From NCBI GenBank assembly GCA_029204225.1, contig CM055110.1, positions 14,534,914 to 14,598,913 of the forward strand: a DNA stretch of 64,000 nucleotides. The letters run 5' to 3'. The position numbers were made by a program, and so were the translations under genes. The notes under the pieces were generated by a model. It ran no database searches and was not told the origin of the DNA. It saw only the letters and a list, made by a program, of their open reading frames with translations. The DNA comes from Diphasiastrum complanatum (lineage: Eukaryota > Streptophyta > Lycopodiopsida > Lycopodiales > Lycopodiaceae). Shown here in pieces: positions 1 to 9,687 of the stretch (positions within the stretch are counted from its first letter, which is position 1; each line of letters starts with the position of its first letter).

Positions 1-1494
1 TAAGTGGACCATAAACTGGTGATGGGATACTTGGTTTGCACAATTTGAACCTCCTCATAAACATACAATAAAAGGACACGGCAATTCTAGCCAAATTTGA
101 AACAGATAAGAAAAATTGACCCCCTTTTGTTGGATGTAAGAGGAAGGGTACACTAGTGGCTCTAGGGAAAGTGCATGGGAATATATTTGCCTCACTAAAG
201 GCATTCGGCATTCTGGTGGCATTTCAATGCAACTAAGTTAGCCCACACTCCATTTGAAAGGTTGGGCGGGTGGGGGGGGGGCACTCCACCAATGAGAGTG
301 GAGAATTTGGGGGGCATCCACACTTACCACCTTTCGTTGTGAAACCACCCTAATTAACATCATATTAGAAAAACTATGTAGAGGCTCAATTTGTTTTATA
401 AATATTCAATACAAGATTGTTCTCCTATAAAAATTGTCTTTGATTAGATATTTTTCTAATTTATGAAATGTGAGAAAATCAATGTAAAGGGGCCTTTTAA
501 TAGTAGAATTGTGTAAGGACTACCCATTATTTGACCTCTAATTGAGCATTACCCGCATATTAATTCAAGATCATTCCCCTGAGCAATTAACCTTTTATTC
601 TAAACTTGCACAAGCCCATGATCAAAATGACAATGGATGACAAAAGGACTATATATTCTTAGGCATAATGTATCCACTTCTTAAAACTTTGTCAAGTCTA
701 TCATCCCAACAATATAAGTGCAACATGATTTTTACTAGAAGTACTAGTAGCCCCTATCCTTGTTATCAAGTCAAGTTTTGTTCGCAATAATTTTTATACT
801 AATTTGTAATGCTTTTAAGATCTATGATGCACCTAGACGTTATGCTACAAAATTTGATTATATCAAAAATGTTTGTATAATATTCAAGTTATTGATTGTA
901 AGAATTTTGTGAACAACAATTCGAGAAGAGCAATTTTAGATCTACACAACATCTAAAAACAAATTGGCATAAACAACATGATCACAATAGAAAGGCCATT
1001 GTGAGGTAGGGAGCTAGTGTTCCTACACTTGCAATTTGAATTATTCATGTACAAGGAGTTAAGATTTTACCTAAAACTGTGGAGGTTCTTGTCAATTGAA
1101 TTTTGATATGTGCAATAGGCCCACAATGACAACATTGTCAAAGAGCAATTTGACATCTTGATTGAATATTGCAAAGTGAGAAGGGGGAAATGGACAAATA
1201 TCATCAATGTATCATTAGAAAAATTCAATGCATTGTTGACACATTCTTGGGTGACATGATAAGGATCAACTATGTCGTGATATCTTCAAGCACAATAAAC
1301 CAATACTTAATTCAAGTCTACTTGGACTAGAAAGCTAATTAAACTAATTGAGCCTTGCTAACTTGATTAGTCAACTAGTTAAAAAAAATGCTAGGAATTT
1401 GGCATAAATCCATGTAAATAGATCAAAATGTTCAAGAAAATACATGTGAGGGCTCTGGCACCCTAATAAGTCCAACTCGATAAGTACATTATTC
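1..1494. other. Unassigned intergenic sequence
   Basis: I see no convincing gene here. A short G-run lies near 267-280. The minus strand just upstream of 1495 may hold the eroded C-terminal (thumb) part of the neighbouring Penelope-like element, but stops are too frequent to claim it. Confidence 0.4.
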
Positions 1495-2921
1495 TTCAAT
1501 ACGTAGGTGATCTTTGTCTAAAAACAACAAAGCACTAGGATTATTAATAAAGCAAATATCATCTGTGTATCAAAAAATATATTTGAAAAAGTACAAATAT
1601 TCCAATTTACCAAGTCTGGCTAATCTTTTCATACATTGTAACTCGTAGTAACACAAATACCCATTACACCATGTAGGAAAGCAGGATAAACCCATAGGTA
1701 TCCCACGGACATGTCTCCAAGTCTTGTTACCAAGTCTGATGATACAATTATTGATGAACAGATCATTCCACTGGCATAATTGTATAGTAACAATACAAGT
1801 CCATTTCTCTATATGTTTGCTTTCCCATTTCCATTTGAATTCATTGGAATGTGGTTTCCATTTGTAAGCAAGTGAATAGTTTTTGGCATATTTAAAGGTA
1901 TACATAACTAATTTGTGCATTATAATCATTACACCATCTTTGCCATTCAAAGGTATGTTCTCATTACATTTAGAGATGTTAGTAGACACCTAGACATGAT
2001 CTTTTTTGGCACATTAAGGTAGAATTTAATCGGTGAGTTGCACTGCCTAAATAGGTGGATACTCTGGTATGTATTTCCCTTAAGGCATGCTCCTGCCATG
2101 AGGAGTGGAGTTAGCATACCAAGAGCTCCAGTCAGAAACGTGGCCACCTTAGAAAAATAACAGTCATGTGCATTATTAATCCATTTGAAAGCATCCTTAC
2201 GTGCTTTAAAAGTGCGTAGAAGGAACGACAAGTATACTCTTTGTAAATTTATGTCTTATAACTTATATTGAGTTACTAATAGTATTGTCTTTATCATTTG
2301 GATATCGGGCAAAGTTGGGACTGGATAGTCTTTCTAAGGCCACTGGCCAACTTTTTGACAAATTGAATACACATGAAGCAAGGATTGTGATGAGCTTTAT
2401 CAACTCCATTAATATAAAGGTGTGAAGTAGTCCAATTGTTGAATAGGAATGTGATTAAGCCCTTTATTAATCAAATCATTTCTTAATGTCTTATTATTAA
2501 TGATCTTGGTATCCATAGAAACTACATGCCCAAAGCCTATAGAAACAAAATCTTTGAAGCATTTGCTAGTAGAACACATACAAGGAAAAAAATCATCCAC
2601 ATCAATTTCACAAAAAACTTGGAAGGATTTGTACCATTCATGCTTAATATGCGGGAAATAAGTCCATCCAAAAATAATGTGCTCAACAAAGTCATCAATA
2701 GAACCAAATGTATGTAGTAAAGTCTCGGCATATAGCTCTTTAACATTTATTCTCTGAAAACATCTATTATAGTAATGTAAATGGAAAAAAATTCTTCCCT
2801 TTCCTAATAACCAACTATATTTGCCTTGCCACATTTGTGAAGAATTGCCAAAAATTGGCAAATCTAGCTTGATCAAAAGCCATGTAGAATCATGTAAAAT
2901 GTACATAAGTGGGTGTCCCAC
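1495..2921 (-). pseudogene. Penelope-like reverse transcriptase, decayed
   Basis: Three minus-strand frames (2921-2409, 2231-1947, 1989-1570) plus a read-through tail to about 1530 together resemble a Penelope-like element (PLE) reverse transcriptase. Seen: an N-terminal stretch with NDLINKGLNHIP, a motif-A-like block ENIPLNGKDG, the motif-B block RGIPMGLSC followed by CNGYLCYYE, and the catalytic block YTDDICFINNP at about 1569-1537, directly after an in-frame TGA where an arginine is expected. GIPMG followed by [YF]xDDxxxINN is characteristic of PLE rather than LTR or LINE enzymes. No GIY-YIG endonuclease domain is visible, so an endonuclease-deficient type is possible, but the C-terminal side is too eroded to be sure. 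Several frameshifts and stops make it non-functional. The upper end abuts an LTR fragment. Confidence 0.62.
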
Positions 2922-2983
2922 ACATGTGAGGCCATGAAGCCATGTGGAAAACCTACCCTACTATAGGTTAGATTAAGTCTAAA

Positions 2984-3320
2984 GGGTTGGTCATGTCATT
3001 TTGGTAGTGATTCCTAAATTATAGGACCTATACCTAAGTTTAAGGTGAAAAATTAACCAATTGACCAACTAGTCACCTACTAGGCATGACTCTAGGAATT
3101 AGACTAGGGTTGAAAATTAGGGCAAGAGAGCCAAGTTAACTTCCTTATTGCATGCTGGAAATCCACCTAACATCACAAAGAAAGTCACTTTTGCTATGTA
3201 TTCCGAGCTCCCATAGTGAGAAGATAGATTATTTTTGGAGCTCATTGGCAATCTCGAGCTACACCACATTGTACATTGAGTTTTTGTGATCCAAATGCAA
3301 CCAACTCAATTTGTACTTGA
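2984..3320 (+). repeat. Fragment of LTR family B (plus orientation)
   Basis: This segment matches, in reverse orientation, the LTR at 4003-4334. Shared landmarks in order are a 'TATAGGACCTA' block, a 'CTAGGGTT' block, 'GCTATGTATTCC', 'TTTTTGGAGCTCATTGGCAATCTC' (shared nearly exactly) and 'GAGTTTTTGTGATCCAAATG'. Identity by eye is roughly 80-85%, so the two are diverged copies. No coding sequence of its own is seen. The interval 3321-4002 holds no recognisable gene; part of it is probably the remainder of the minus-strand LTR. Confidence 0.6.
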
Positions 3321-4002
3321 TTTCTTCTTCTTCTTCCTGCAAAAGGATTAATCTCTATAGAAATTCAGCTTCCTAACAGGTAGTTCCTCTTTCCCATTGC
3401 TACCTTGTCCAGTTTTGCGTCTATATGGAATGTATTTTCTCTTTTTGCAGCCACTTATTGACGTGACAGAGCTATAGGAGCATTCAAATTGAAGGACCCT
3501 AATCTTTTATTCTTGTTATATTCTCAACATCACCAAGGTTAGCCAAACGTTTGGTAGTAGGATCATGTGTGAGCTCAATAGCGGCATCTATCATATGTTT
3601 CTAATATAGAGAAAGTCAAAGTGGGATTTGACAACGTCTCTCACAGGCTTGTGTAGCCAAAGACAAAAGCATTAATTTGGTTCTATAGACTCGCACTAAG
3701 AAAGAAGTTACTAAGGTTGTGTGAAAGTTTCAACTAGTTAAATTGAGTTTATTTGGCAATTTTGAGGCTAATATGCAATTTCAACTTAGAAATAGACTTT
3801 ATAATGTTAATAAAGCCTAAAAATAGTGGTTTTACTATTTTTGACTTAGCAATCTATCAAAAAACTAGTCATCAAAAAGTTGATCTAGATTGGGAAATTG
3901 ACAAACAACAAGCATTAACAATCAAAAGAATTGATCATCACTGAAATACGAGGCCACACGTGTGTACTACAGGCTGTGGTACGGCCTTCAACCTGAGAAA
4001 CA

Positions 4003-4334
4003 AGTAGAAATTGATTTGGTTTCATTTGGATCACAAAAACTCAATGTACATAGTTCATGAAGTAGCTTGAGATTGCCAATGAGCTCCAAAAATATTCTAT
4101 CTTCTCATTATGGGAGCTTGGAATACATAGCAAATTCGCCTTCCTTCTTGAATTTAGGTGGATTTCCAAAATGTAATAAGGAAGCTAACTCACTCTTCTT
4201 GCCCTAAAATGAAACCCTAGCCTAGATCCTAGAGTTATGCTTGGTAGGTAGCTAGTTGGTCAAATTTTCACCTTAAACTTAGGTGTAGGTCCTATAAAGT
4301 AGGGATGACCACCAAATAGACATTACCAACTCTC
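4003..4334 (-). repeat. 3' LTR (proximal part) of copia element B
   Basis: Reading the minus strand, a purine tract (CAAGGAGGAGAG) ends the internal region of element B near 4335 and the LTR begins with TGGTAATGTC. It is the inverted partner of 2984-3320. The distal LTR boundary was not found. Confidence 0.55.
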
Positions 4335-5229
4335 CTCCTTGATCTTGATGCTTCTCTTTGAAGGAAATCTGATGCCTCCATGTCTTGTGCAAATCACATT
4401 GATCAAGATCACAAAACATGTACTTGCTACTATTACCAAGATTTATCATGCTAGAATGACTAGTCCACAAACCATCAAATGTAAGCATGATTTTCCTAAT
4501 CTTGTAATTACAAGTGATCTTGAACTTCATGAGGCTACATACTTGCTTATGGATATAAGTGTCCTTCAAGGATGTTTCACTTATTCTCATAAGAAGCTTA
4601 CAATTTGCCTCTCCAAAAGAAAAAACATGTTTTTCAAAACAATGAGTGATTAACTCATTTTTGCTCTTCCAAAATCTGAGAGCACTCATTTGATCAAACA
4701 ACCAATTTACTCTTGATTGGTTCATAGCAATTTTTAGATCACTAAGACATAAAAATTTGTTCTCAAATGAGTCATTACACATCTTATCTTCAACTTTCTT
4801 CTTGATGAAGCCCTCAAGTTTTCTCATGTAGTCCTCATTGCATACCTCAGTTTGCCTCATGTAGATCTCATAGCAAAATGGTTCATCAAGCATTGAAGTA
4901 AGAAAAGTGTTGAAAGTGAATGGTTGAGAATCTTCTCCTTGACTACCTTTTCCAAGATAAGTGAGCCTTGAAGGCTCGGCCCTTGCCTTTGTGGATCTTC
5001 TTGGAGCACTTGATCTTTAAGGTGGATCCTCAGGATCTCCATCACTTCGTTGCTCTTCCTCAATCCTTGCAAGATCATTGACACCAAGGTTGTTGATTTC
5101 ACTTTCATTCACACAAGATACTGGATGGATCCAAGCATATCTTGTATAAACATCTAAGAATGTTTCATGCATCTTATCATCACTACTTGGTACATGAGAA
5201 AAAGAGTGTACATTTGAATGAACGATTTC
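4335..5229 (-). pseudogene. Element B: copia integrase-linker plus conserved 3' region, no RT
   Basis: The minus-strand frame runs from integrase-flank residues (LDVYTRYAWIHPVS) through a linker typical of copia polyproteins (RRSTKARAEPSRLTYLGKG, DSQPFTFNTFLTSMLDEP). It then passes directly into a long frame (stop at 4279) with no reverse transcriptase or RNase H. That terminal frame is homologous to the 248-residue frame at 8674-9420 of element A; both share the pattern THxFExHVF, EANxKL, DTYI, KIRxIM and WTS. One in-frame stop lies in the linker. The 5' continuation of this element lies beyond element A at 10515 onward, and the frame is continuous once A and one ATTTC copy are removed. Confidence 0.65.
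5225..5229 (+). other. Target-site duplication of element A (left)
   Basis: ATTTC directly precedes the TGTGAG start of the left LTR. The same five bases follow the right LTR at 10510-10514. Deleting the element plus one copy restores the AKEEIVHSN frame of element B on the minus strand. Confidence 0.9.
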
Positions 5230-6056
5230 TGTGAGAAATTGGCAAAAATCTAGCTTGGTATTTTATATGATAGAAGCTTGTAAGTGAATCTCACATGTGT
5301 GGAGGATGTTCCCACGTGTGGAGAATTGTAAAGTAAATCAAAATGTTTGATATAGGGGTCTCATAGAATTTCATAGTCAAGCATTTAGGTGTAGGATGTT
5401 GATAGGGTCAAATTTGGCATAGATGGCAAATTATCCATTTCCACTTGTAATGCCACTATTGGGCCAAAATAGAGTAGGAGGCCAAACTTGTTCCAATTAG
5501 AGTGTAGACAAGTGTAATGCTTTTGTTTGATGAAGTTTAAGAGGTCCAATAGGTTTTAGAGGTGGAACCATGTGTGGTCCAATAGGAATTTGAGGTGTGC
5601 TTGAATATAGTCCAATAGAATTTAGAGGTGCATGGATCAATGGTCCAATAGGATTAAGAGGTGGCAAAGTATGATCCAATCATAGTTAAGCATAGTGGTA
5701 GCTCATTAATCTACTAGTATCATTGTACTACTCATTTTGGATCTAATTGATTTTGAGATTGAGTGGATTTTGAGTGTCATTGAATTTCTAGCTTTCTCTC
5801 TCTACCCGAGAGCTCATGATGGTTTTTCTCTCTCTACTCGAGGAGAGCAGCTTGTTTCTACTTAGAATACTTTTGGAACACTTCCCACATGTGTGAGTGA
5901 GAGTTGGAAGTGATTGAATGCATGTAGTAGTGTGTTTTTGCCATAGGATCTAAGATTGATCTTGAATCTCAATCTAGTCTTGATCTTGGTGCATCTACAC
6001 ACCTTAGGATATCACAAGTACATGTTGTGGAAAATCCACACGTATTGAATTCAACA
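5230..6056 (+). repeat. Left LTR of element A
   Basis: 827 bp, TG...CA ends. Compared with the right LTR it differs by about ten point changes (for example ACTACTCATT against ACTCCTCATT) and by one small indel near 5300 (a repeated GTGTGGAG-type block is longer here). It contains a 33-bp tandem repeat at 5544-5677 and CACATGTG/CACGTG-type motifs. Confidence 0.9.
5544..5677 (+). repeat. 33-bp tandem repeat (about four units) inside the LTR
   Basis: Four head-to-tail units start with GTCCAATAG and have a spacing of 33, 33, 33 and 32 bases; a fifth start is truncated. The same array is present in the right LTR at 9997-10130. Translated on the minus strand it gives an 11-residue proline-rich repeat, which is probably fortuitous. 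Confidence 0.85.
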
Positions 6057-6069
6057 TGGTATCAGAGCC
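6057..6069 (+). other. Primer-binding site (initiator tRNA-Met)
   Basis: TGGTATCAGAGCC immediately follows the CA end of the left LTR. This is the common plant copia site complementary to the 3' end of initiator tRNA-Met. About 750 bp of leader without a long frame lie between it and gag. Confidence 0.88.
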
Positions 6070-6815
6070 AGGTTAAGGTTACCATGCATTTTGATCCATC
6101 TAAGTGAAAAAAATTTCATCAATCTTGAGCTAGAAGTTGTCAAGGCCCATTTTCCTAGCTATCTTGTTCAATTTTGGATCAAAAGAGATCAAAAGGACAT
6201 TGATTGGGTCTGACCTGGTACTGTACGGAATCATGTGCTCAGACACGTGTGAGGAACATCCAATTTCAGTTTGGAAGTTCTCTCTCATGCTTGATCCATT
6301 TATCTTGGTTGATAGCTTGTTTTGAAGCTATTTTTGTCTAGTTTCTGATGCAATCAGTTTTCATTCCATTTGGTAGTGCCAATCAAAAGTTATAGGCTTT
6401 TGAAGAGGGTTAGGTAGGGCACCTAGACCTGGGTGGACACATTTGGTTTGGTCAAGAGATTGCTTGTTTGATCCAAAATCACAGTTCTATGCTTACCAAT
6501 CTCATCTATATGTGATCTAGGCACTGTTTTGAGATCTTAGCCATTTTGTTCCATGCAATATCATTGTATTTGAGTCAAATCTGGTTTCTTAGTGTATTTC
6601 ACACGTGCTAAGAGTGTTTGATCCTAACTTTGTCCATACTCCATCATTTGATGTGAAGTAGATCTAGTTTTGGAGAGATTGAGATAGCTAGTGAGAATCA
6701 TCTCACAGTTTGTTGCAAGATCTTGCATAGGAGATGGTAGCACACCATTATTGGATCCTATAGTGAGAGAGAAGCAACATTTTTTGTTCATCACTTTTAT
6801 TTATCTCCACTTTAC

Positions 6816-7301
6816 ATGACTTCAATGAGTTCATACTTGTTGCAACCAAGTGAGAGATTGTCTACTTCCAATTATTCAATATGGAAATTGAGGATGGAGT
6901 CCATCTTGATACTCCAAGATGTGATGGACATTGTACTTGGGATTGAGGAGGAGCCTCAAGTCCTTCAAGAAGTACAAAAATACAAGAAGAGAGCTAGGAT
7001 GGCTCTCCACTACATTAAGATGAATGTCTCTAATGAGATATTGAGGGAGATTGGTGATTGTTCTACATCCAAGGAAGCTTGGGATTGTCTCAAGTCCATT
7101 TATGAGGCTAAGAACACCTCTAGGCTCCTCACTCTTAGAAATCAAATCTTCCAAAGTAGTCAAAAGAGTGATGAGAGTGCATCTAATTATGTTTTGAGAG
7201 TCAAGGATATTCATAGGGAGCTTGCATGTATTGGTGACTCAATCAATCAAAGTGAGCTAGTCCAAGTTATTCTCAATGGCTTGAGAGTGTCAAGTATATA
7301 G
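6816..7301 (+). CDS. Element A gag N-terminal part, truncated
   Basis: A 161-residue copia gag (DUF4219/UBN2-like) start. Seen: TSNYSIWKLRMESIL near residue 20, an EIGDCSTSKEAWDCLKSIYE block, and SASNYVLRVKDIHRELACIGD toward the end, all usual for plant copia capsid proteins. The normal continuation after VILNGL stops at 7299-7301, where an unrelated stretch of about 260 bp begins. Gag-like sequence resumes near 7565 (residues LLRMDKLSLNHDDGKVLF), in the next frame. As it stands the gag is split and probably cannot assemble by itself. Confidence 0.8.
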   Translation: MTSMSSYLLQPSERLSTSNYSIWKLRMESILILQDVMDIVLGIEEEPQVLQEVQKYKKRARMALHYIKMNVSNEILREIGDCSTSKEAWDCLKSIYEAKNTSRLLTLRNQIFQSSQKSDESASNYVLRVKDIHRELACIGDSINQSELVQVILNGLRVSSI

Positions 7302-7560
7302 CTGCAAGCACAAGACTCTCAGCTCACCAGAAACCCATATGTAAATGATTACACAGGGAGAAAACTAGACTATTTGGAGCACTTCGTAAGTGATCGTGTA
7401 CTCTTACATGGATTTCTTTGGACCGATAATGATCTTGAAAGGAGGAGTAGCCGATCTTAAGATTTGGCTTCCACAACAGCTCAGCTCTTTACTGCTTCAA
7501 TACACGGGTATGTCACTGCACGTTAAGATCAATAATAGTAAGAGAAACAAACAGCGGCTT
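7302..7560. other. Non-copia segment interrupting gag of element A
   Basis: Between two recognisable gag pieces lie about 260 bp with different composition (less of the AAG/CAA-rich gag bias) and no resemblance to copia gag. The plus frame reads YMDFFGPIMILKGG near 7405. The lower part stays open into the downstream zinc-knuckle frame. The origin is unknown: a captured host fragment or filler DNA from an aberrant repair are both possible. I see no flanking duplication. Confidence 0.45.
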
Positions 7561-8460
7561 ATTTCTGAAGAATCAAGACAAGAGTACAAACTCTTGAGGA
7601 TGGACAAGCTATCACTCAATCATGATGATGGCAAAGTTCTATTTGCCAAGCACAAAGAGAGGAGTAAGAAGCAACACCATCACTTCTCTAATGACAAAGC
7701 TAAAGACCAAGATGAAGAGGAGGAGGAGGATACCTCTCATGCTTCTACTTCAAATCTCAAGAAGAAGAAGATCAAGTGCTTTTATTGTGGCAAGAAAGGC
7801 CATTATGCCACCAATTGCTTCAAGAAGAAGAATCAACTCAATCAAGCCAACATTACCAATGAGAAAGAAGACTATATTGCAAGTGATGGAGAAGGCTCTC
7901 TTATGGCATCAAGCTTCTCCTCTTCTACCTTCAACAAGGATGACTCATGGTATATTGATAGTGGATCATCTTCACATATGTGTGGCTCCAAGCACTTTTT
8001 TTCATCTATTTTGCCTTATGATGGAGTCAAGAAGACCATATACTTTGCAAGTAAGCATGAGTGCAATATTGAAGGAGTAGGGATTATTCCCTTGAAGCTT
8101 GCATCTTCTAAAGATCTCTTTCTCAACAATTTTCTTTTTGTCCCAAAGCTTACAAAGAACATCTTAAGTGTTGGCCAACTTCTTGATAGTGGCTTTGATG
8201 TAAATTTCAATATTGACAATTGTGTGATCAAGAAGGATGGTGAGATCCTTGCATATGGATCAAGATTTGAAGGCATCTACAAATTGGATCCAAGTGAGAG
8301 TTCAAACTCTCTTGATGTTTCTTATATGTCCAATATTTCAAAGGAGGATGATCACACAAGATGCACATATCTTCTCTCTTCAAGTATTATGGTGTATGAT
8401 TATTCCTTATTATTCAAAGCATATGTTGAGAAGAAATTCTCATTGAAGATCAAAGCTTGA
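7390..8460 (+). CDS. Element A gag C-terminus plus aspartic protease, truncated
   Basis: A 356-residue frame. Residues 1-58 come from the foreign segment. Copia homology begins about residue 59. A CCHC zinc knuckle, CFYCGKKGHYATNC, occupies residues 130-143, preceded by a Glu-run and a Lys-run. The retropepsin active site is WYIDSGSSSHMC with the catalytic Asp at residue 190. The pre-integrase region follows (NILSVGQLLDSGFDVNF, ending GSRFEGIYKLD). The frame then leaves copia homology and ends with no integrase HHCC or DDE residues. The protease appears intact; integrase and RT are absent by deletion, not by mutation. Confidence 0.78.
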   Translation: MIVYSYMDFFGPIMILKGGVADLKIWLPQQLSSLLLQYTGMSLHVKINNSKRNKQRLISEESRQEYKLLRMDKLSLNHDDGKVLFAKHKERSKKQHHHFSNDKAKDQDEEEEEDTSHASTSNLKKKKIKCFYCGKKGHYATNCFKKKNQLNQANITNEKEDYIASDGEGSLMASSFSSSTFNKDDSWYIDSGSSSHMCGSKHFFSSILPYDGVKKTIYFASKHECNIEGVGIIPLKLASSKDLFLNNFLFVPKLTKNILSVGQLLDSGFDVNFNIDNCVIKKDGEILAYGSRFEGIYKLDPSESSNSLDVSYMSNISKEDDHTRCTYLLSSSIMVYDYSLLFKAYVEKKFSLKIKA

Positions 8461-8673
8461 GGAGTATTGGAGCTCTTGAAGGAATAGCACCATATGAAGT
8501 TTTATTCAAGATGAAGCCTAAGGTTGATCACCTAAGTGAACTTGGTAGTGGTTGCTTTGCACATATTTCCTTGTAAACAAGAAGGAAGGATGATCCAAGC
8601 TCATGGATCATGATTGGATACTCATCCATCAAGGAGGCCTTTAGTGTCTTTACACTCTCTATTTCAAAAGTGA

Positions 8674-9420
8674 TTGAATAGAGATGTCACATTGCATAAA
8701 GATTCAATCTTGGAAGTGGCCGAGATCAAGGCTTCTCAAGAAGCATCACAAGTTATCTTTTTTGAAGGTATTCAAGTTATGATGGGGCCAATGTGTGAGG
8801 AAGAGTTTCTTCTTCATATGATTTCAAGAAGATCTTCAAGATGCATGGCCAAGTCTTTATGGCTCACCTTACATGGCAAAGAGGGGCATCTTTCGTGTTG
8901 TATCTACTACAACACATTCATATATGCTTCTCTTCCTTTGCTTGAAATGCTATCTTGCTTCATTGAATTTTTTGGATCTCAAAGTTCAAGAAAAGCTATA
9001 CTAGTTTTGTATGATGCTTATGGTATGGACATGTTTCTTGTCATTATTGACTTAGATGTGTTTCCAATACTTTTTGAAAGCGAGATATTGTATTGTCAAA
9101 AGTATGCTCTTGATTCTAGTAAGAACAAGATTGAGCTTGGTACTCACTTTTTTGAAAATCATGTTTTCACATGTTTTGAGGCAAATTTTAAACTCGTCTT
9201 GAGATTAAGTGAAGCATCCAAAGTGGACACTTACATCCTTGAGAGAGTAACTAGCCTAAAAAAGATCAAGATAGTCTTTGATATCAAGATTAGATCCATT
9301 ATGGATATAGTTCATTGTATGTGGACTAGTCAAGCTAGAAAGCATAATCTTGATAATCATCATTGTTTCACATCTTATGATCTTGATCTCCATGATCCTT
9401 ATGAGGCTTGGAAGCCTTAG
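8674..9420 (+). CDS. Conserved 3' reading frame of element A, unknown function
   Basis: An open frame of 248 codons between the protease and the polypurine tract, in the position where RT/RNase H normally lies. It matches no retroviral enzyme motif that I recognise. Residues about 150-248 align with the minus-strand frame 4893-4279 of element B: shared residues include THxFExHVF, EANxKL, RxSE, DTYI, SLxKxKI, KIRxIM and WTS, ending near a conserved DLDxxD. The N-terminal part contains hydrophobic stretches (ASLPLLEMLSCFIEFF; MFLVIIDLDVF) but no clear signal peptide. Whether the first ATG at 8674 is used is uncertain; expression would need a separate transcript, reinitiation or splicing. Low confidence that a protein is made; good confidence that the region is shared by the two elements. 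Confidence 0.5.
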   Translation: MNRDVTLHKDSILEVAEIKASQEASQVIFFEGIQVMMGPMCEEEFLLHMISRRSSRCMAKSLWLTLHGKEGHLSCCIYYNTFIYASLPLLEMLSCFIEFFGSQSSRKAILVLYDAYGMDMFLVIIDLDVFPILFESEILYCQKYALDSSKNKIELGTHFFENHVFTCFEANFKLVLRLSEASKVDTYILERVTSLKKIKIVFDIKIRSIMDIVHCMWTSQARKHNLDNHHCFTSYDLDLHDPYEAWKP

Positions 9421-9673
9421 ATTTCTCTATTTATGGTGCATCCATCATGCAAGTGGAACTTTCAAATCAAAGATCATCATCAAGCATGGAGGAAGCCCAT
9501 GATCATTCAAAGGCATTGGCAAGAGATCTCTACCAAAGAGATCTTATCGTGGATATGGTGAGGGTGCTGCTATGATGGATCCCTTGGCTGATCTTCACTT
9601 CTTATGCATACCAAAGGATCCACTCAAAAAGATTTACAAACTTCTCAAGTGATCTAGTACCTTTCCAAGCTAT

Positions 9674-9687
9674 TTTTTGAGGAGGAG
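9674..9687 (+). other. Polypurine tract of element A
   Basis: A T-run followed by GAGGAGGAG ends directly at the TGTGAG start of the right LTR, the expected plus-strand priming site. Confidence 0.8.

Noticed and set aside
5497-5679. Small proline-rich protein gene (also at 9950-10132)
   Set aside because: It is the antisense reading of the 33-bp LTR repeat and occurs identically in both LTRs.
8016-8276. Minus-strand frames within element A
   Set aside because: Shadows of the gag-protease frame without family resemblance.
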